Assembly: GCA_949357655.1 (NCBI GenBank)
Contig: CASHTG010000001.1
Coordinates: forward strand, 1,302,001-1,366,000
Direction of reading: 5' to 3'
DNA from: Parascedosporium putredinis
Taxonomy: Eukaryota; Ascomycota; Sordariomycetes; Microascales; Microascaceae
DNA length: 64,000 nt
A model generated the notes under the pieces. That model was given only the letters and a program-made list of their open reading frames with translations. It was not told the DNA's origin and ran no database searches. Within the stretch, counting starts at the first letter, position 1, and each line of letters begins with the position of its first letter. This document shows, one piece after another, positions 34,997-49,801 of the stretch. The position numbers were made by a program, and so were the translations under genes.

Positions 34997-37900
34997 CGAG
35001 AAAGAGGAATAGACGGAGCAGGAGAGGAGGGGGAAAATAGCGGTTCAATCCACAAGGAAGGTGATAGCACAAGAGGAAGGTCTGGCAGAGCCCCGCTCCT
35101 TCTTCCTTCTTACTCTCCATCCTTTGTCTCTGGCAGGCACGGGCGACGCCCTTTGTTGCCAATTTTCGCTGAAGAGAACATCTCAATTGATATTAAGCGT
35201 GAACCTAAAGTACCCGTTCCCTCCGCCGGCGAAACAATTGCAGGACTAGACGGCCATGTAATATATCTTTATGGAGAGGTTGGCGGTCTTTGCCGGACAG
35301 GAATAGCACATTCGGTCTCGGGCGAGCGATCCACCAACTCGCTTCTGGGAAAGCACAAAAGACGGATCTCACTTTGGCAAAGAAGCGAGATGAATATCCC
35401 CGCGCTTCCGCAGTCGCTTGAGATGTTCGTGCATTGAGCTCATGAACACAGTGGATTTAACAGTCAGAGATTCTATTTATGGACGGAAGAGAGCTATCGA
35501 GAGAAGAATCTCCTGAAGCGAGGCTCTGACAATGACATCCAGCGAGTTTGTGTGGATCAGCCCAGATCCAGACGGCCTTGTTGCTGCTCGTTTTATGAGT
35601 CGCCCGGTCGGCGACAAGGCACTCCATCGGCAGGCCAAAGACAAAGAAAACCGACCTACCTTCGTCTCACTACCCGCGTATGTACCCCAGAAACTTGCGG
35701 GATTCGTTCGAAGCGTGCCCCGTGAGGTATTTTCTGGTGTTAGCGCTGTCTGTCTGGCCGCCGCCAGTTGACCGCACGGCATGATGGATTTCCTGCTGCG
35801 CACATCGTGTCCGTGGCCCGGCATACCACGCGCGTGGGAGTTGAGGAGCGCGGCTTTTCTAGCACCGGCGGCCTGCACCCGCCCGCAGCTTCCAGTCCAA
35901 GAGCCCGAGAGCAGCAACTCCTTGAGCCATAGATGTCGGGCTATCCACATGTACACAACCGACAGAGGAAGATGGGTACAGCCATTTCCTTTCCCGTCCG
36001 AGGTACTTGCTACATTTCACCGGCCGTCCACACCTGCTGGGGAGGCAAGGGTGGCGCTCGTTCAGCGGACTTTTGCTTTTGAGTTTCCCGAGTGCGCGAG
36101 AGAGGCGATCCAAGAGCCAACATTCCCACGTGCGCACTTTGCTGCAGAGGCGTGTGGTCCATCCTTCATGCTTTATGCACGGAACAAGGCACACACATAC
36201 ACTCCGCTGAGGGCTTCAGGCGATGGGCGATGTCATCTCCCACCAGCAAACATGGGCTTGCGGGTTACATGCCGCCTAAGAGACAGACACGGAGACAGCG
36301 CGATGCAATATTATAGAGCGTGCTGCTGGCCGGGGAAGGCCGGGATTTCGGGGCCAGTCTAGACAACTTGGGGACAGGGGTTTTCAGGGAGAATGGAAGT
36401 ATGGCACCCGTTGACAGTCCCTATAGCCGTGGGGCGGAATGGGAGAGAGGACGCGAGGGTGAGGCAGAGAGGGCTTGTACGGGTGGCTTAGTCGACCCGG
36501 GCTATTAGGTATGCTCAACGGGCATTGTTGGTTGCCGGAGCCTAGGACCGGCGGCGCATGAAAAAGTGCGTCCTGTTCATGGAGTCACGTCCTCTGACCC
36601 TCAACTTACCCACCCCACCCCCTTGACTTTTCGACGATGGGAGGGAGGCCGCTCCCACCTACCTGCCCAACTACCCACAGTTCTCTAGCAGCTCTAGCGC
36701 GATCGATCCTCGAGGGTCCTGTTAAGGCCTTGCCCACCCTAATCCTTCCAAATGGGGGTGACAAAGTTCCCACATCATCACGCGGTCATGTCGCGCCTGT
36801 GATAGCTGAGCAGACACGTCAAGTCGAGTCTTGTCAGACCAAAAGTGTTTGATCGGTGATACTAGCGAGAGGGATAATAGAAGCCTGCTATACCGTTGAT
36901 TCTCGTTAGCACACCTCTTGAAAGGGACGAATGGGTGTTGGGGAGGGTGGCCTGTTTCGACTGTGCCATGCAATGAGAAACGGCTTGATATTAAAAGCGC
37001 TGCCCGGCTTGGTGCGGAATAGGCTCCTTTGGCATTCGACGTATAGTAGGTGCCAAGTGCCCACAGAAGACGGACAGCCTCGGCCAAATTCTGTCGTACG
37101 CGGTACCTCGCGGGACTACGAAGGAATGCGAGACCGCAAACCAGGACGCGCAGAAACTTTAGCCGCAAGAATGTGTATGGCTAGGCTAGGAGGCCCCATG
37201 TATCTGAGTGTAGTGCATGCAAGCATGTCACCAGCTTCTGGGGGCACCAAAACAACTCGTTCTCGTTTATCATAAGTTAGCAACCGGTAGTGTGCCCCCT
37301 CCCGGTAGCCGGCCATCTTCGCTGTAAATTAGCCACACGCTTTTCGTCGTGTGGAGCGAAAGGGCCCTTCGAACTTTCATCATGGTTGGTTGGTGAACAT
37401 CGGACGAGAGTGAACCAGCGAAGAAGTTGGTAAAGAGATTCCGGACCCTGGGGCGTATGCGTCCCTTTCCGACACGGTCTGAGTCGTCATCAATATAGTC
37501 CGTTCCGACACGGGAGCACGTGTGCCTGGCCGGAATGTATCCATGTTTATGTAGGTACAGCTTGTACCTACATTCGATAACAGAAGGCTCTTCCCTATAG
37601 CAGGCCGGAGGGAGGGACGGCCCACGTCGAATCAGCAGCGCTCTTTGGTGTCAGGTGACTGACACCACCCACCACTTGGGCATGGACGCTCGCCAACCTC
37701 CTCCACGAGGCCGAAGTTGTGCCAGGACGGCCCTTCGAAAAGTAGACGAGCTCAAGCTGAACCGACGCGGGCCCTTGTATCATGCCGAGTTGAGTCAGAG
37801 AAAACCTCTCCAGAATACCTAGTCACGCCTAATTTATTGGTGCTCGACCCACCTGAAAATCGAGCGCTCTACCACCCGCGACTGAACATGACTTTGTGTG

Positions 37901-40900
37901 GATTCTGTAGGCTCGTGACGACTGTTGTTCTGGTGCAGAGAGGTGTTGTGGGCTGCAAGGTTGTGGTGAGACGCTCATGAAGCCGTGATTTGGTTGGTTG
38001 GGACACAATGGTGGGAAGGCGGGCCAAGATTCCTGCATGAGGATGGGAAGCGGAAGGCGGGCTGTCGCGGGCAAGGTAACATGTGGTTAGGAGACCGGCT
38101 ATAATACGGCTCATATGCCTCTCGGTTTCCTCCTTTGGCTCATCCAGCGCGTTCGGCGCATGAAGCGTGCCTCGATTGGCAAAATGCATTTCACGACGCG
38201 ACAACAGACTAAGCCAGGCGCTTCCACCAAGCTCGAGGCAGATTGATGAAGGCATAGCGTGGGACCTAGCCACACCACGTTCGATCGCCTCGTTAATGAT
38301 GGTGATGAGATGCCTGCCCGAGCTGGGATCTTCATCGCATTGGAAGGCGCGGCAAGGAATACCTAATCGGTTCGTCGGCCGCGAAGACTCTTCAAAGTTT
38401 GGGAGGAGAGGGGGATACGAGTTGGTCTATGCAAGCTAGCGGGAGCAAACTCACACCTTAAGAAAAAAATGGCCTTGCAAAGCCCACGGCTACGCCTCGA
38501 GTTTTCGCATTGAGACTTCCACTTGGCAGTGCTAAGTTTCCACCCCACTTCCATTACCTAGTAGACGGTGCACTCACGGAGGAGGGAGGGCTCGAAAGAA
38601 ACTCCTTTGAGAGTTGCGCCGATGCCGAATCAAACCCAGGGCCAGTGGTGAGGCACACGGGAGCACTATGCCATGGGGGAAGGGGAGGGGTGGGCGATAT
38701 CGACTAATAGCATGCATCGACTGTTCCTGAGCCTCGAGCTAGGGCTACGTAAATTAGACAAACACCACCCACATCGCTGACAATGGCATGAGTTGACATG
38801 AAGTTCTGTCGGCTTGGAGATTTGCCCGGCGACTCTTTCCCTTTTGAAATGACGAGGGCCTCATGCCTTCGGAGAGTAATGCAGATGAGTATGGTGTGAA
38901 ACCTCGCAAGAGTTGGCATTTGAAGATAAATGACAGCCCATCCATTGGTATGACGCCCGCAGACGCGTGGGGAAGAACCAAAGTCCCGGCCGAGGCACAC
39001 GAACACCTCGGAGACGTACTGGGCCCCGCCCAGCAGCTTCGGAGTGATCAAAGGAGCACTCTCTTGGTGTTAGGGCCGTACCTGTATCGTGCGCCAGCGC
39101 GCGCACAAGGGAAACCACGGGCGGAAGTGCACCGCTGGGCGACCAGCGACAGGGGATGCCACCCACGCTGTTCCCTCCTCCACGGCAGTCGAGTGCCCCT
39201 GGCGATAGGGCTCAGCGACCCTAAGATCTGGGTGAGCCCGGGCCACGGGCTACGCCCGTCATTCCTTAGCACAGCATTCATCGTCTTCTTCCATTGGCAC
39301 GAAGACATCCTCGATGTTATCACACAAGTTATAAGTTCACTATCATCAGAAGGCCACTCGTTGGTAAGCCTTACTCGATAGAGGCCAAAGTAGGGCGAAA
39401 AATGGGAGGAGAAAAAGACGAGTCTCATTCTATCGAAGAAACCTTACAACCACCCCAATGTGCAGCTGGCAGGATAAATTCTACACAGTAACAATTGTTT
39501 TCCACGTTCTTCTCGCATGATGTAGTTGGGGAGCAAAAGTCCCAACCATGCCATGCCCAAAATTTTAAGCTACGTTACAAGCTCGGGGGCCCTTCTGAGG
39601 CTTGCGCGGTTCCTCTTCCCGCCCGGTGGAGAGACGGAGCCCTCGCGACGACCGCGGGAAGAGCTAAGGGAGATTACGTGCTGGGCGGCAGGCCCGGTTG
39701 GCTCTTCCACCAGGACCGAGGAGATTTGGCCGAAAGCCCCTGTACCGGCCCCAAAAGCGGGCGGGAATGGGGTGGAGAAGCCGGCCATGGGCGCCAGAAA
39801 AGGGAACAATGACAGCATCCTAGGTGATTCTGCGGCACTGGCGGGACCAGACTAACGATGGGGACAGGTGGACAAATTTTAGGGTCTGGGATGGAGCTGT
39901 TTCGGGACCCAAAATCTGGGACGTCGTGGTGATGGGTGGGTTTTGGGTGGGTTCCGAGCGCTGACTAACATGAACATGAAACGGCTGAGCTCGCATTTGA
40001 TAACCCTCTGGCGAACGAAGTTTGATGAAAGGGGCCAGTTTTTTCCGAAAAGAAAAGGAAAAGGAAAAGGAAGGAGGCGGACGCAAACATCCGTCGGGCG
40101 TAGTATCATAGGGGAGGATATCAGTATCGCCAGATTTCCATTATGCCCATTGTATCAATGAAAGGAGCCTTTTTCCCATACCTCGCCCAACGAGGCCGGC
40201 GCCTCACCCGACCGGCGGAGAACCCCCGCGCATCCCCTGGCACATGCTGCCTTCCAGAACCCGGATGGAAGATCCCTTTGAGGTCATCGGACCATGGAAC
40301 CTCGTCTCACATCTTTCTCTCTCAGTCAAAGGGTCGAGCACTGACCCTTGAACAAGAACGGGTGGAACTTTGGGCACGGAACACGACGAGATGGAGATGT
40401 TTGGACCATTGACTTCCCTCTAGGTATTCAGCTTTGAAGTTCGAGGCATTCCCCCAAATAACGGCCCACTGTTCCCCTGTGGATCGGGATCTTCATCACA
40501 AGGGCTCTAAACGGGACGACGGATGTAGGGCCGTCTTGACGCCGATATCACGTAAGCGGGTGAGAAAGAAGATCAATGATGCCGCTCGAACTTCCAATCC
40601 TCGTCCTCGCAATGTGGCCCTTTGCCGACCGAGTTGATGATCAATTGATGGGAGGAGCATTTGTCGGATTTGCCTCGTGCGAAATAGGCGTTGTTGAGGA
40701 CCAGTTCCCAATGTACCACTTGACCCAACAATCGAATGTACAGGCTGCAAAATCAAATGATTTCTTGATATGCGCTGAGCTCAGGTACAATTGATACCAG
40801 TGCTCAACAGCGCTGGCCTTCCCGGGGCAGCTACTACATAGTACTGCCGGACCCACACGTGGTTCTCGCGTGCACTGCAGTGAGATGTACCCGGCGGACA

Positions 40901-42163
40901 AGTCCCGTCGAACTGATCCATTACGATACAACTTGAAGTAGGCTAGGGGGCTATTGGTGGTTTGATCCGGTGCCTCAGTCAATGAGCACAGGAAATTGAT
41001 GCGAATGTGCTTTCCCTTCTTCAATCCAGACAGCACGGTGTTGCGAACTTGCTTCTTTGTCTGATTTTCACTTTTCCTTTTATTTTATTTTTCTATTGGG
41101 TCCGGGCATCGTCAATCTGTCAATCCGTCAATCAATCCCCAATTGATTTTGACTGGCAACCTTAAACCTTAATCGCCGTTTCCCCAGCTTTCTTTTAGTC
41201 CCACAACAGTTGTTGTTAATCTTTTTCCCCAAGTTGTGTATGTATTGATATTGATCTTCGGTCTCCCACTCTACAGGTATTCTCCACCACCACGCTTTAC
41301 TTATTGATTTTGATTTTCCCTTCGCAACTCCCGCACGTGTAGATTAGGGCGGTTCGTGACGTTCGGACGAAACGCACCCTCTTCTCCAAGACAACGTCGG
41401 TATTGGGGAAGATCTCAACACTATACGCCAAATTACTTTGGCCTCTGTCCCCGGGCGTCGACTGACTTTGTTCTTCAAGATATTAATGTCCGGTATTGGT
41501 GTTGTCGTAATTCCTGGCTGAACCAGGCACGCCCGCAGTCCGACTTCACCCAGCTTCATTTTGCTGCCATTCGCGATTCAAGAAAGTGGACAATGAGCGG
41601 CCCCAACTTGTTCGACGTGACGCTAGTTCCCTCCCCCTCCCCTTCACAAAAACAAAAACCTCTCTTTTGTTTTCTTGCTTGGATGAGCCTCTCGCAGCAC
41701 CAATCAGAGGAGAAAACGCGAGTTTACAATAACCGGACATCCCGCCTCGAGCCGGAAAAGTAGGGCCATGCATCCCACCCAAAAGTCAACAAGGGCCAAG
41801 GTTCGTGGCATACGCGCCGATTACACAAGGTCCATTGCTGGGGCGCACGAGCAGAACCCCATCTACATCCTCATCACTTCCAAGGTCGTACGGCCTGAAT
41901 CGGCCGACACGTATACAAGAATTCTCCAGGGGGATGGGAGAGAGGAACATTTTTCTTCTCGGCTGAGTTCCAGCCCACCTTTGCACAGTCCTTCAATCTC
42001 GTGGTATCTGACATGCCGCCGGACCGAAGCCAGAGCAAGGTTCTTTTTACCCCTTTACACTTGCTGGTCTAGTTTTTCTTTACTCATCCCAGCTACACGT
42101 GTGCGTGAGTCGGCCATGCACTGCCATTCACCTTGGCCTAAACAGTGTCTTGTACCTGATATA

Positions 42164-42197
42164 TGTGTGCGTGCGTGCTTGTGTGTGTGTGTGTGTC
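42164..42197 (+). repeat. TG-rich microsatellite
   Basis: Alternating purine-pyrimidine tract: TGTGTGCGTGCGTG, a short CTT break, then an uninterrupted GT octet at 42181-42196. It lies in the gene desert. Confidence 0.9.
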
Positions 42198-44295
42198 AGT
42201 TCAGCCCACCCGTGTCACGATTGTTCCCGCCTTCACCCTCGCACCCCGCCCCAGGCACCAACGCAACCTTTGTAAAAGCTTTGAGCATTCCGAGAGGGCG
42301 GATACTTACTTGGCCCTGCTTGTGACGGGCCGACCTCTGACACAGTCGTCCTCTGGCAAAGGGTAGGTGGCAGATGGGACCGCAGGTCTCGGGCGAGCAA
42401 GAGCCCTGGTTCACGGGACATGCCACCCCGCCGACACAGTTGACGGTTTTCGGTGGTCCCTGCTGGCGGACCCCTTCCCACCCCTGCCAGTGAAGAAGGG
42501 GAGAAAACACCACGCTCGCCCCATCCAGCCAGCGCTCGTGCTCCTTCCGCCGACGCAGGGGCCAGTACCCAGCTCCCGACGGCCTCGCTCGGTATCAATT
42601 GATCAAATGAAGAGAAACATTGAGGTCTTGCGCTGTGCTGTCCTTGTCTAACGTGAACATCTCGTGGGAGAACTAAACCTCCACTTCCCCACTCCGAGCC
42701 GCGGGTCGCCCTGAGGAGGAAGGTGATGAAGGGGTACAGAACCTAAAATTCAAACACGCAAGACCAATTTTATTGTTCTTCAAAGAGATGCGCCAGAGAG
42801 AGCGAAAGGAGCCGGATAGGCCGGGGTGGAGGGTAGTGGAGGGTGGGAGACGATGCAGAACCCGTCGAGGAAGGAGGGTTGCGCATTCCCGAGCTCGTGG
42901 GGCTTCTTCAATGTCTGTCCACTCCACGACATAGAGCCTATTATCAATTCAATTGTTCCCCGCCTCTCTACGCTGGTGCTGGCTCGTGCAAGCCCGTTCC
43001 CCGAAAGAAAAGAAAAAAATCCTATTGATCCCGGCGCGTAACCGACTTTTGAGGTTGAGGCTGGCAAATCGCGACGGGAAGCCGAACCCTGGGGGCCCAT
43101 CACCCCATGGTACGAACGAACCCTTCTCCATCCCTGCCCCCACCCCTTTTCGTTATGTCGCGTTTACCTACTAGTTCCTTGGTTGCCAGGCTGTTCCCGT
43201 GGACGTTCGGTGCATCACTTTTATGATGCCCCAGTTGGTTCCGCCTCCATGCACTTGACTCCTTTGGTTTCCTGCCTCCTTCCAATATTCGACCACGATG
43301 GAGCTGGTGCTTCTTTGGCGCTCAAGGGGCCCCAAATCTCACGGGACCATTCACATCACTTAAACAGCGCCGTTGAAACCAGGAATTTTTCCCACGGTCC
43401 TAATTGAAAACAATATTCTAGACTGTTGAAGAATGTCGACGTGGACTGCCGGATGCTATGGGGGATATTGCCGTCCATATGACCCCTCACCCTCTGCTGG
43501 ATGGCCCTTAATATCGAGAGACTCCGTGCAGCCGGAAAACGTGTCCGAAAATGCCCCTCTTCCCCAAGCAAGTGGAAAGAGCTCTCTGCCCTCGACACCT
43601 CGAGGGTGCCGCCTCATCCTCCCGTCCCCGTGCCTCATGGCGCGGCCATGCCGTCGGGGCGCTGTCACATATTGCACTTTACTTCCGACCTCAGAGCGCG
43701 CTCGTAGAGTGGGTTGTCCATGGGTCTGCAACCCAACTATTCCCCCAAACTGGTGGGCTGATGCACGCCTAGAGGAGCAAAGGGGCGGGGGGAACCAGAG
43801 AAACAACGAGCAAAAATTTGAGAATATGGGGCCAGAGGTGGTCATTGCCCCCAACCCCGCGCTCGTGGTGAAGACAGAGCTAGGCTTGACTGGGCTTGGT
43901 GGGTAGTGGGGGAAAGTCTGGAGCCGGCGTGGTATTGTGTGGGACTGGATCAGAAACGATCGAAAATGTGACCTCGATTGCTGCACGGCTGACTTGCGGC
44001 TGGTGATGGTAGGCCAGCCCATCCACCAAGGAGGTGAATAGCCACGCGGACTGACGTTTTACTGTGGTTCCGGCGATTTGAGCCAACTGGCCTGCTGAAG
44101 TATAGTGATCAATTCCATTGATGGCATTGTACCAATCGTCTCCCACAAGCGGGGCTTATCTATCAATCACTTTTTTCATCGGAGGAGGAAGAGATTTGAG
44201 ATGTAGGGAGACACCAGTCTCATGGCGTAGACAGCGGCGAATAAACGGAAACATGAAATCATAAATTGTAAGCTACAGTAAAGGTATAGATGTAT

Positions 44296-44421
44296 TCGTG
44301 TGCGCGGGGTGTGCTTGTGCTTGTGCATGTGCGTGTGTGTGTCTATGTAAGTGTGGTGTAAGTGTGAAAGAAGGTGTGGTCTAGTGTGTGTGTGTGTGTG
44401 TGTGTGAGTGCGCGTGTGTGC
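44296..44421 (+). repeat. Long imperfect TG-rich tract
   Basis: About 125 bp dominated by GTG/TGTG/GCGTG steps, with a pure GT stretch at about 44384-44406 and interruptions in between. Such alternating tracts can adopt Z-form DNA. No coding context is present. Confidence 0.85.
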
Positions 44422-47400
44422 TAGAAGGAGCTGGAGGGTAATTTGGTACGATTGATCAAATGAGTGGGTTAGAGGTGGGAGATGGTCTTGCGGAAGAGCG
44501 GGACACTCCTTTGTCCTGCACGGTATCGAGGTACGAAATTTTTTCTTTCTTTCCCTCTTCGTTTCCTAGTGTAGATGAGCGGGTGAACCCATCAACCAAC
44601 CCGAGGGCGCTCTCAACTGGTGACGGGATCCGGCTCATTTCCGGCGGAGGGCAGGAAAGTCTCCGTCCAAGATGGCCCTGACCTGCATGGCCCATGCAGC
44701 ACCCCTTCTTCGTCCCTGAGCTCACTGAGGAGAAAACCCGGGGAAGGGAAACACCAAGGCTCGTCTGATTTATTGCAGGTATCCACGAGTTGGCCCGTTT
44801 ATTCCATGGCGAACCAAATACCGATATGTCCCACAGTGACGCAGACGCAGACCGCCATACCTCAAGTTGAGGTCGGAATTCATGGTTGAAACATCTCGTC
44901 TGCGCCAGTTGACAAATACCACATCGCTCACCACCCCTTAGCCCAGTTCTAACCCGGAGCGTCATCGTCGTCGGGTTGGGGCCTTGGGGTATGATGATGG
45001 CAACGTTGAATTCCCCATGCCCCTCCCGGGCTGTCATGCTGCGGCTAGCATACTTACCCTAGATGAGCAGCCCAGATCGGGAAATGGCCCTTCACCCTCC
45101 GTATATGCAACGGGAGGGAATCAGAAGTGCGAGTTTCCGCATGCCCGCCGCCTCCCTCCCTCAATCTTGCAGGGAGGAAGGCCGGCGGTTCTTTGGTCGA
45201 TAGCGGAGGGGAGGGGAAGAAAAAGAAAGAGGGGGGTGGGAGCTGAGAGCTCAGCAACGTGGAGAGAGATGGCCGGCTTGAGTTTTGTGCGCATTCAAAA
45301 GGTTGAATTGCGATATTTTATGGTGATATAGCCGGAACCCAGGCAATGTCCATGCCCGAGCGAGGATACACCAGTGATGCATAGATGCCACCTGCCTCGT
45401 TTCCAGGCGACAAGCTGTTAGAACTAGCGCTTCTAGAAGTGATCTATGGAATGGATGATGGATGGTTCATGACCTTTTTCGTCGACTTGGTGTGGGCAGT
45501 GGGCGCCACTCACAAAGCCCGTCAAGGCAGTGACAGGGGCTGGGTGGCCGGCTGGCACTCGGCGAGATGGCACATAGCGGGGTTCTTGGCGGGACCTAAT
45601 TACTTCAAGTATCTCCCGCTCCGCGCTGGCCTTCCCATCCTCGATGCATCAGCCACTCTCGGCCTTGGAGCAAGAGGCGTTGGGTTTTCGCACTTGCACT
45701 CTCCAGCTCCAGGGAGCGCCTCGAAATGAGCGCTCATGGCAGTAGCAGGGCATGGGATTAGCCGAATGTCCCTCTCCTCCACACCCCTGGCTTCACGATT
45801 CACATATGTGCAAATGCACAGGGATCTCGAGATGACGTTCCAAGAATCATGATGCAACCGGGAAGAGGGACCTACGTGGTGATGGGAACAAAAAGAAAAA
45901 AAGTTCCAAACACCCTCGACTACCTCCTGTCTTGGGCAGGCTCGACTCGATACTAGTCGGGCGGTGTAGAGATGCTGGGCAAACCGGCAGACGGACCCAA
46001 ACTCCCGTCCACACCTCAATCTCTCGTCTGAGCGGCTCAATCATGGAACAGGGTTCAAGGAGCAAGGTGGCTCCTCTTCTCCCAGGCCTTTTGAACCCAA
46101 AACCCGGAAAATGATGCCGATACAGTCGAGATCACAGCTAGATTGGCTCCCAGACTGCCCGAGACAAACTGCAGAGCCCATGTTGGGGAACCGAAGCTGC
46201 AACCGCTTGGTTCTCCGAATTGGATATTTCAACATAAGGGTAGTAGTAGTGTACATCAAATTTCGGGCCATAGCTTGGGTGGAAAGCTCGGGGATCGCCA
46301 TTCAAGGGCCTCCCCATGACAGCGCATCTGCGGCAATGATCAGCCTGGCATCGCATCGAACGCTTCTAGGTGTCTTATTTTTCCTTCCATGCACGATGAA
46401 GAAATCAGGGAGTTGGGCAATCCAAAGGGCGATCCAGGTTGTAGAGCGGGGGCTTCTTTGAATCAAGTGGGTGAAGCCCTGGGGGATTCATACATGTGGG
46501 GGAAGTTTGCGAGTGTCCATTGGTGCAATTTTAACTTCCTCGACTTCAAAACGCAGCCCTTCGTTGATGGTGCACGGCGGCGCATGGCGATCAGTTCAGT
46601 AAGCATCAATGGAATAATAGATCCTTCATTGAGCCAAATGCATCAGAAGCGAATTGTCTGGTATTCTCGCGAGAAAAAGGACCCCCTCATCCCCCTTTCT
46701 CTCTTATAGCCAGTCCGCCGATCTTTTAATTCTCCCTCCTCAACTCTCTCGATCCTGCTTCTCCTCAAGGCTGGTCGTGTAGCACCGACCATTGGGAGCT
46801 GGCGATCATCACTCCCCGGATCGATCCATTGATGCGCCATATCGAAGTCGAAGCGCTGCGGGCGGCCGCTAACCGCTTTGTGCAGCCCTTGCGACCAACG
46901 AAAATGGTCCCCAGGAAGGAAGGGCTCGCAAAAATCTCGTCAAGCAACTCGTGTCAACCTTTACCAACTTGCCAGTCTCGGCAGCTGTATTTGAAATCTA
47001 ATATTCAGTCACCCAACAACATGCTAATCGACTGTCCACCCATCAATGATCCGTACCTGGTTCACGGTCTGTCATTCTTGAGGAATCCAACACCAAATGC
47101 TGTGTCCCCACTGGTAGTCCCTCCAGGAATAGACATCATCTGTAGAGGAACTCGAGGGAGATTTGCTTCACGTTTTGTCATTGCACTGCATCGGATATCA
47201 AATCACTGAACATATGTGCTTCGTCCTTGGCTCCAGGTTTTCCGATCACCACGGGTGTGAACATCTCGTATTATTCCGTGGTGACATGAGCGTGTCGCTG
47301 CCCCATCTCAGTAATACCTTGATTTGCACTTGATGCATATGTACCTCAGTACGTGCATGCACGAATGGGGCTTGTCTCCTTCCGCGTTTTTTTTTCCTTT

Positions 47401-49484
47401 TTCTTTTCCTTCCTTTTATCTCTTCCCATTACAGCAAGCCCGGGCTATAGCTGCTGATGCAACCAGGCGATGATTGCAGTGATGGGTGTGGTTTGCTGGC
47501 TGGCCCTGCGGCCGTGGAATGGTCTGGCACCTCGGCCACAGTAGTCTACCAGAGCCACTGCCTGACATGAAACGCGGCTATTAAACTGAGAAGAACAATG
47601 GGGAGCGAGCAGGTACATTGAAGCCAAGCTGATGACAACCAATAGCGATGTCTCATTCTTTGTGTGGTCCTGCATCGCTCCACTTCTCTGTGACTTGGTT
47701 CCCCTCCCTTACCCAAGAAAAAGAAGGGGGAAAATCGAACACCCAAATGCCAGGCAATACCACCTCGCGAGGGCAAGGGAGTAAGAGGGGTGAGGGTGAG
47801 TGTGAGGAAGGACTAAGGACTCAAGCGAATGCTGGCCCACGAGTTTTTTGGTAGTGGGAGGGGCGTGCTGAACGTAACTATCCCTCGGGATATAATCGAG
47901 GGAGGAAAAGGAGATGGTAGCATTTCCAAGGTCGGAATTTGAAGCGTCATCTACGGATATTACTTCGGGGTCCGGGGTGAACCATCGTGGACCAAACATG
48001 CGACTTCTTGTCGCCTCTTTCTTCACCACGCTCGCATCTCAGGGTTGACCTTGAGGGCTAAATGCTCAAGGTTGGGTGGGCGATGGGATTTTGCTCCGGA
48101 GTTCAGGGCAAGCCGGGCTTCTCAGTGCACAGACATTGGGCACTTGATCCGCTGCAAGCAACCTGCCCGTCCCGACAGAGCAAGAATCGTCATGATCGTC
48201 AAAGGTCAATGTGGCGTTGGAATTATTCCGTCCTTACACGTTCCCGTATACCCGCGAGATCTCCCTTTGCGCGCCCTCCTCAGAAGGCCGCCCAGAAACG
48301 CTGCGTCATCCACGTTGATGATGGATGCGAGAGCCCACCAAGCCCACTACCGATGGAGACCGGGGGCAAGGAAGCCTCAAGCTTTTGTCGTCAACTGCCA
48401 GCGATGATGGCGCCCTCCCCACCCTCCCTTGTCGCAAGTACGACGTACGAGGAGCCCTCCACGACGGGAATGGGACTGGATGGGGTTTTTTGATGGACAA
48501 GCGCATGGGGATTTTGACGCTCAAAGAGCCCTTGACGCTACCATCTTTGCTGATCTTCACTTCAAAAGCACCAGGCGCCCGCCCTCAAACGACACTGCCC
48601 GCTGGGCTCGACCCAAATCTTGGCTTGTGTATTAGAATGGATCAATTCGAGAGTTTAAGCGAATTCGCCGGGCCTTTCCCCACCCGTCGAACCATTGATT
48701 GTTCATTGTGGCAGGTCCAGGGCACCCAGTTCTTGCCTTTTCCGTCGCTCTCCCTCTAATCCTCGCGTTGCTGATGTACACTCGTCGAAGGAGCACCACC
48801 ACTTTAATCTCGGGCGAACATTTGAGTCTGAACAGAGGCACAGTCCTTCCCCAATTGACTAGCCAGGGACTGTGCAGCTGCTTGACTCGGCAAGCACAGA
48901 GCGTTGCACCGGGCCCAACAGCCTACGGCATATTCGGCGAGCTTTCCCAGTGGTCAGCACTGGCACGCTACCAGATAATTAATGACCTGCCAGCTATTGA
49001 TCTGGCGTTGTGAAAGCCCTCCCCGCCCAAGCCCAGACTGGCAATCGCAAAGTACATGCAGCGCTGGCCACATGCACGCCCACGCATATTCTCAAGCACG
49101 CTTGCTCATAGAGGACCAAGGTTCTTTCCCATCTAACGCAGGAGACCAACGTTCATCCCCCCATATTTGCATTGATCGATGTAAATCTCAAGCGTGGCGT
49201 GCGTCCTTGGAGCAAGAAACCATGAGGCCTGCACTCAAAAGTCCTTTTGACCAAGTGCCCCATCTCCCTAGATTACAGAACCAAAAACGATATCCCCTCC
49301 CCACCCGAAATTTCGAAATGGGTCCTCATTTGAAAGGAGAGCGAGGAAACCAAAGGCTGAGTGAGAGCCTACTGTCAGGAGGAAAAATAGAAGAAGTATG
49401 ATGCGGAGCGATTAATCCTTTGATTACACAGCGCGAAGAGTCGTTTGTTCCTCCCCTGAAAGGAAAATAAGCACGGCCAAAAGA

Positions 49485-49515
49485 GAAAAAGAAAAAAAAA
49501 AAGAAAAAAAAAAAA
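49485..49515 (+). repeat. A-rich tract with G interruptions
   Basis: A runs of five, eleven and twelve separated by single G. Non-coding context. Confidence 0.85.
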
Positions 49516-49775
49516 TGGCAATACTGCTAGATTGGCCTTTTCCAGTTTCACCAGAAGTAGTCAGCCGTAGAGGCTCTCCCAAGCTTATGTTGTCCTCATT
49601 CCTTGGGATGAGCAAGCTGTGATGGATTCCCTTGAGCTCAGCCCGATTCGCTCTTGTGAAGGTACGGTGGTACTTTTGTCTTTCCTCTTTGGGCAGCCGA
49701 TAAGATAAGCCCGGAAGCGAGGAGAAAGCGCCGCCGGGTGGATGAAGGCAAGCTGGATCTTCCTTCGATCCGCCT

Positions 49776-49801
49776 TCTCCCTCTCCCTCTCCCTCTCCCT
49801 C
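49776..49801 (+). repeat. CTCCCT hexanucleotide tandem repeat
   Basis: Just over four perfect CTCCCT units, followed directly by a CA-rich stretch (about 49805-49830). Confidence 0.88.

Noticed and set aside
35781..36362. 193-codon + strand frame
   Set aside because: The translation shows no domain, and overlapping antisense frames of similar length are equally open.
41114..41150. Cluster of GTCAAT motifs as possible TALE-homeodomain sites for autoregulation
   Set aside because: The homeodomain in this window is a typical Gln50, non-TALE type, so TGTCA-like sites are not its expected target.
44456..45037. 193-codon minus-strand frame
   Set aside because: No recognisable motif, and it is adjacent to simple-sequence DNA.
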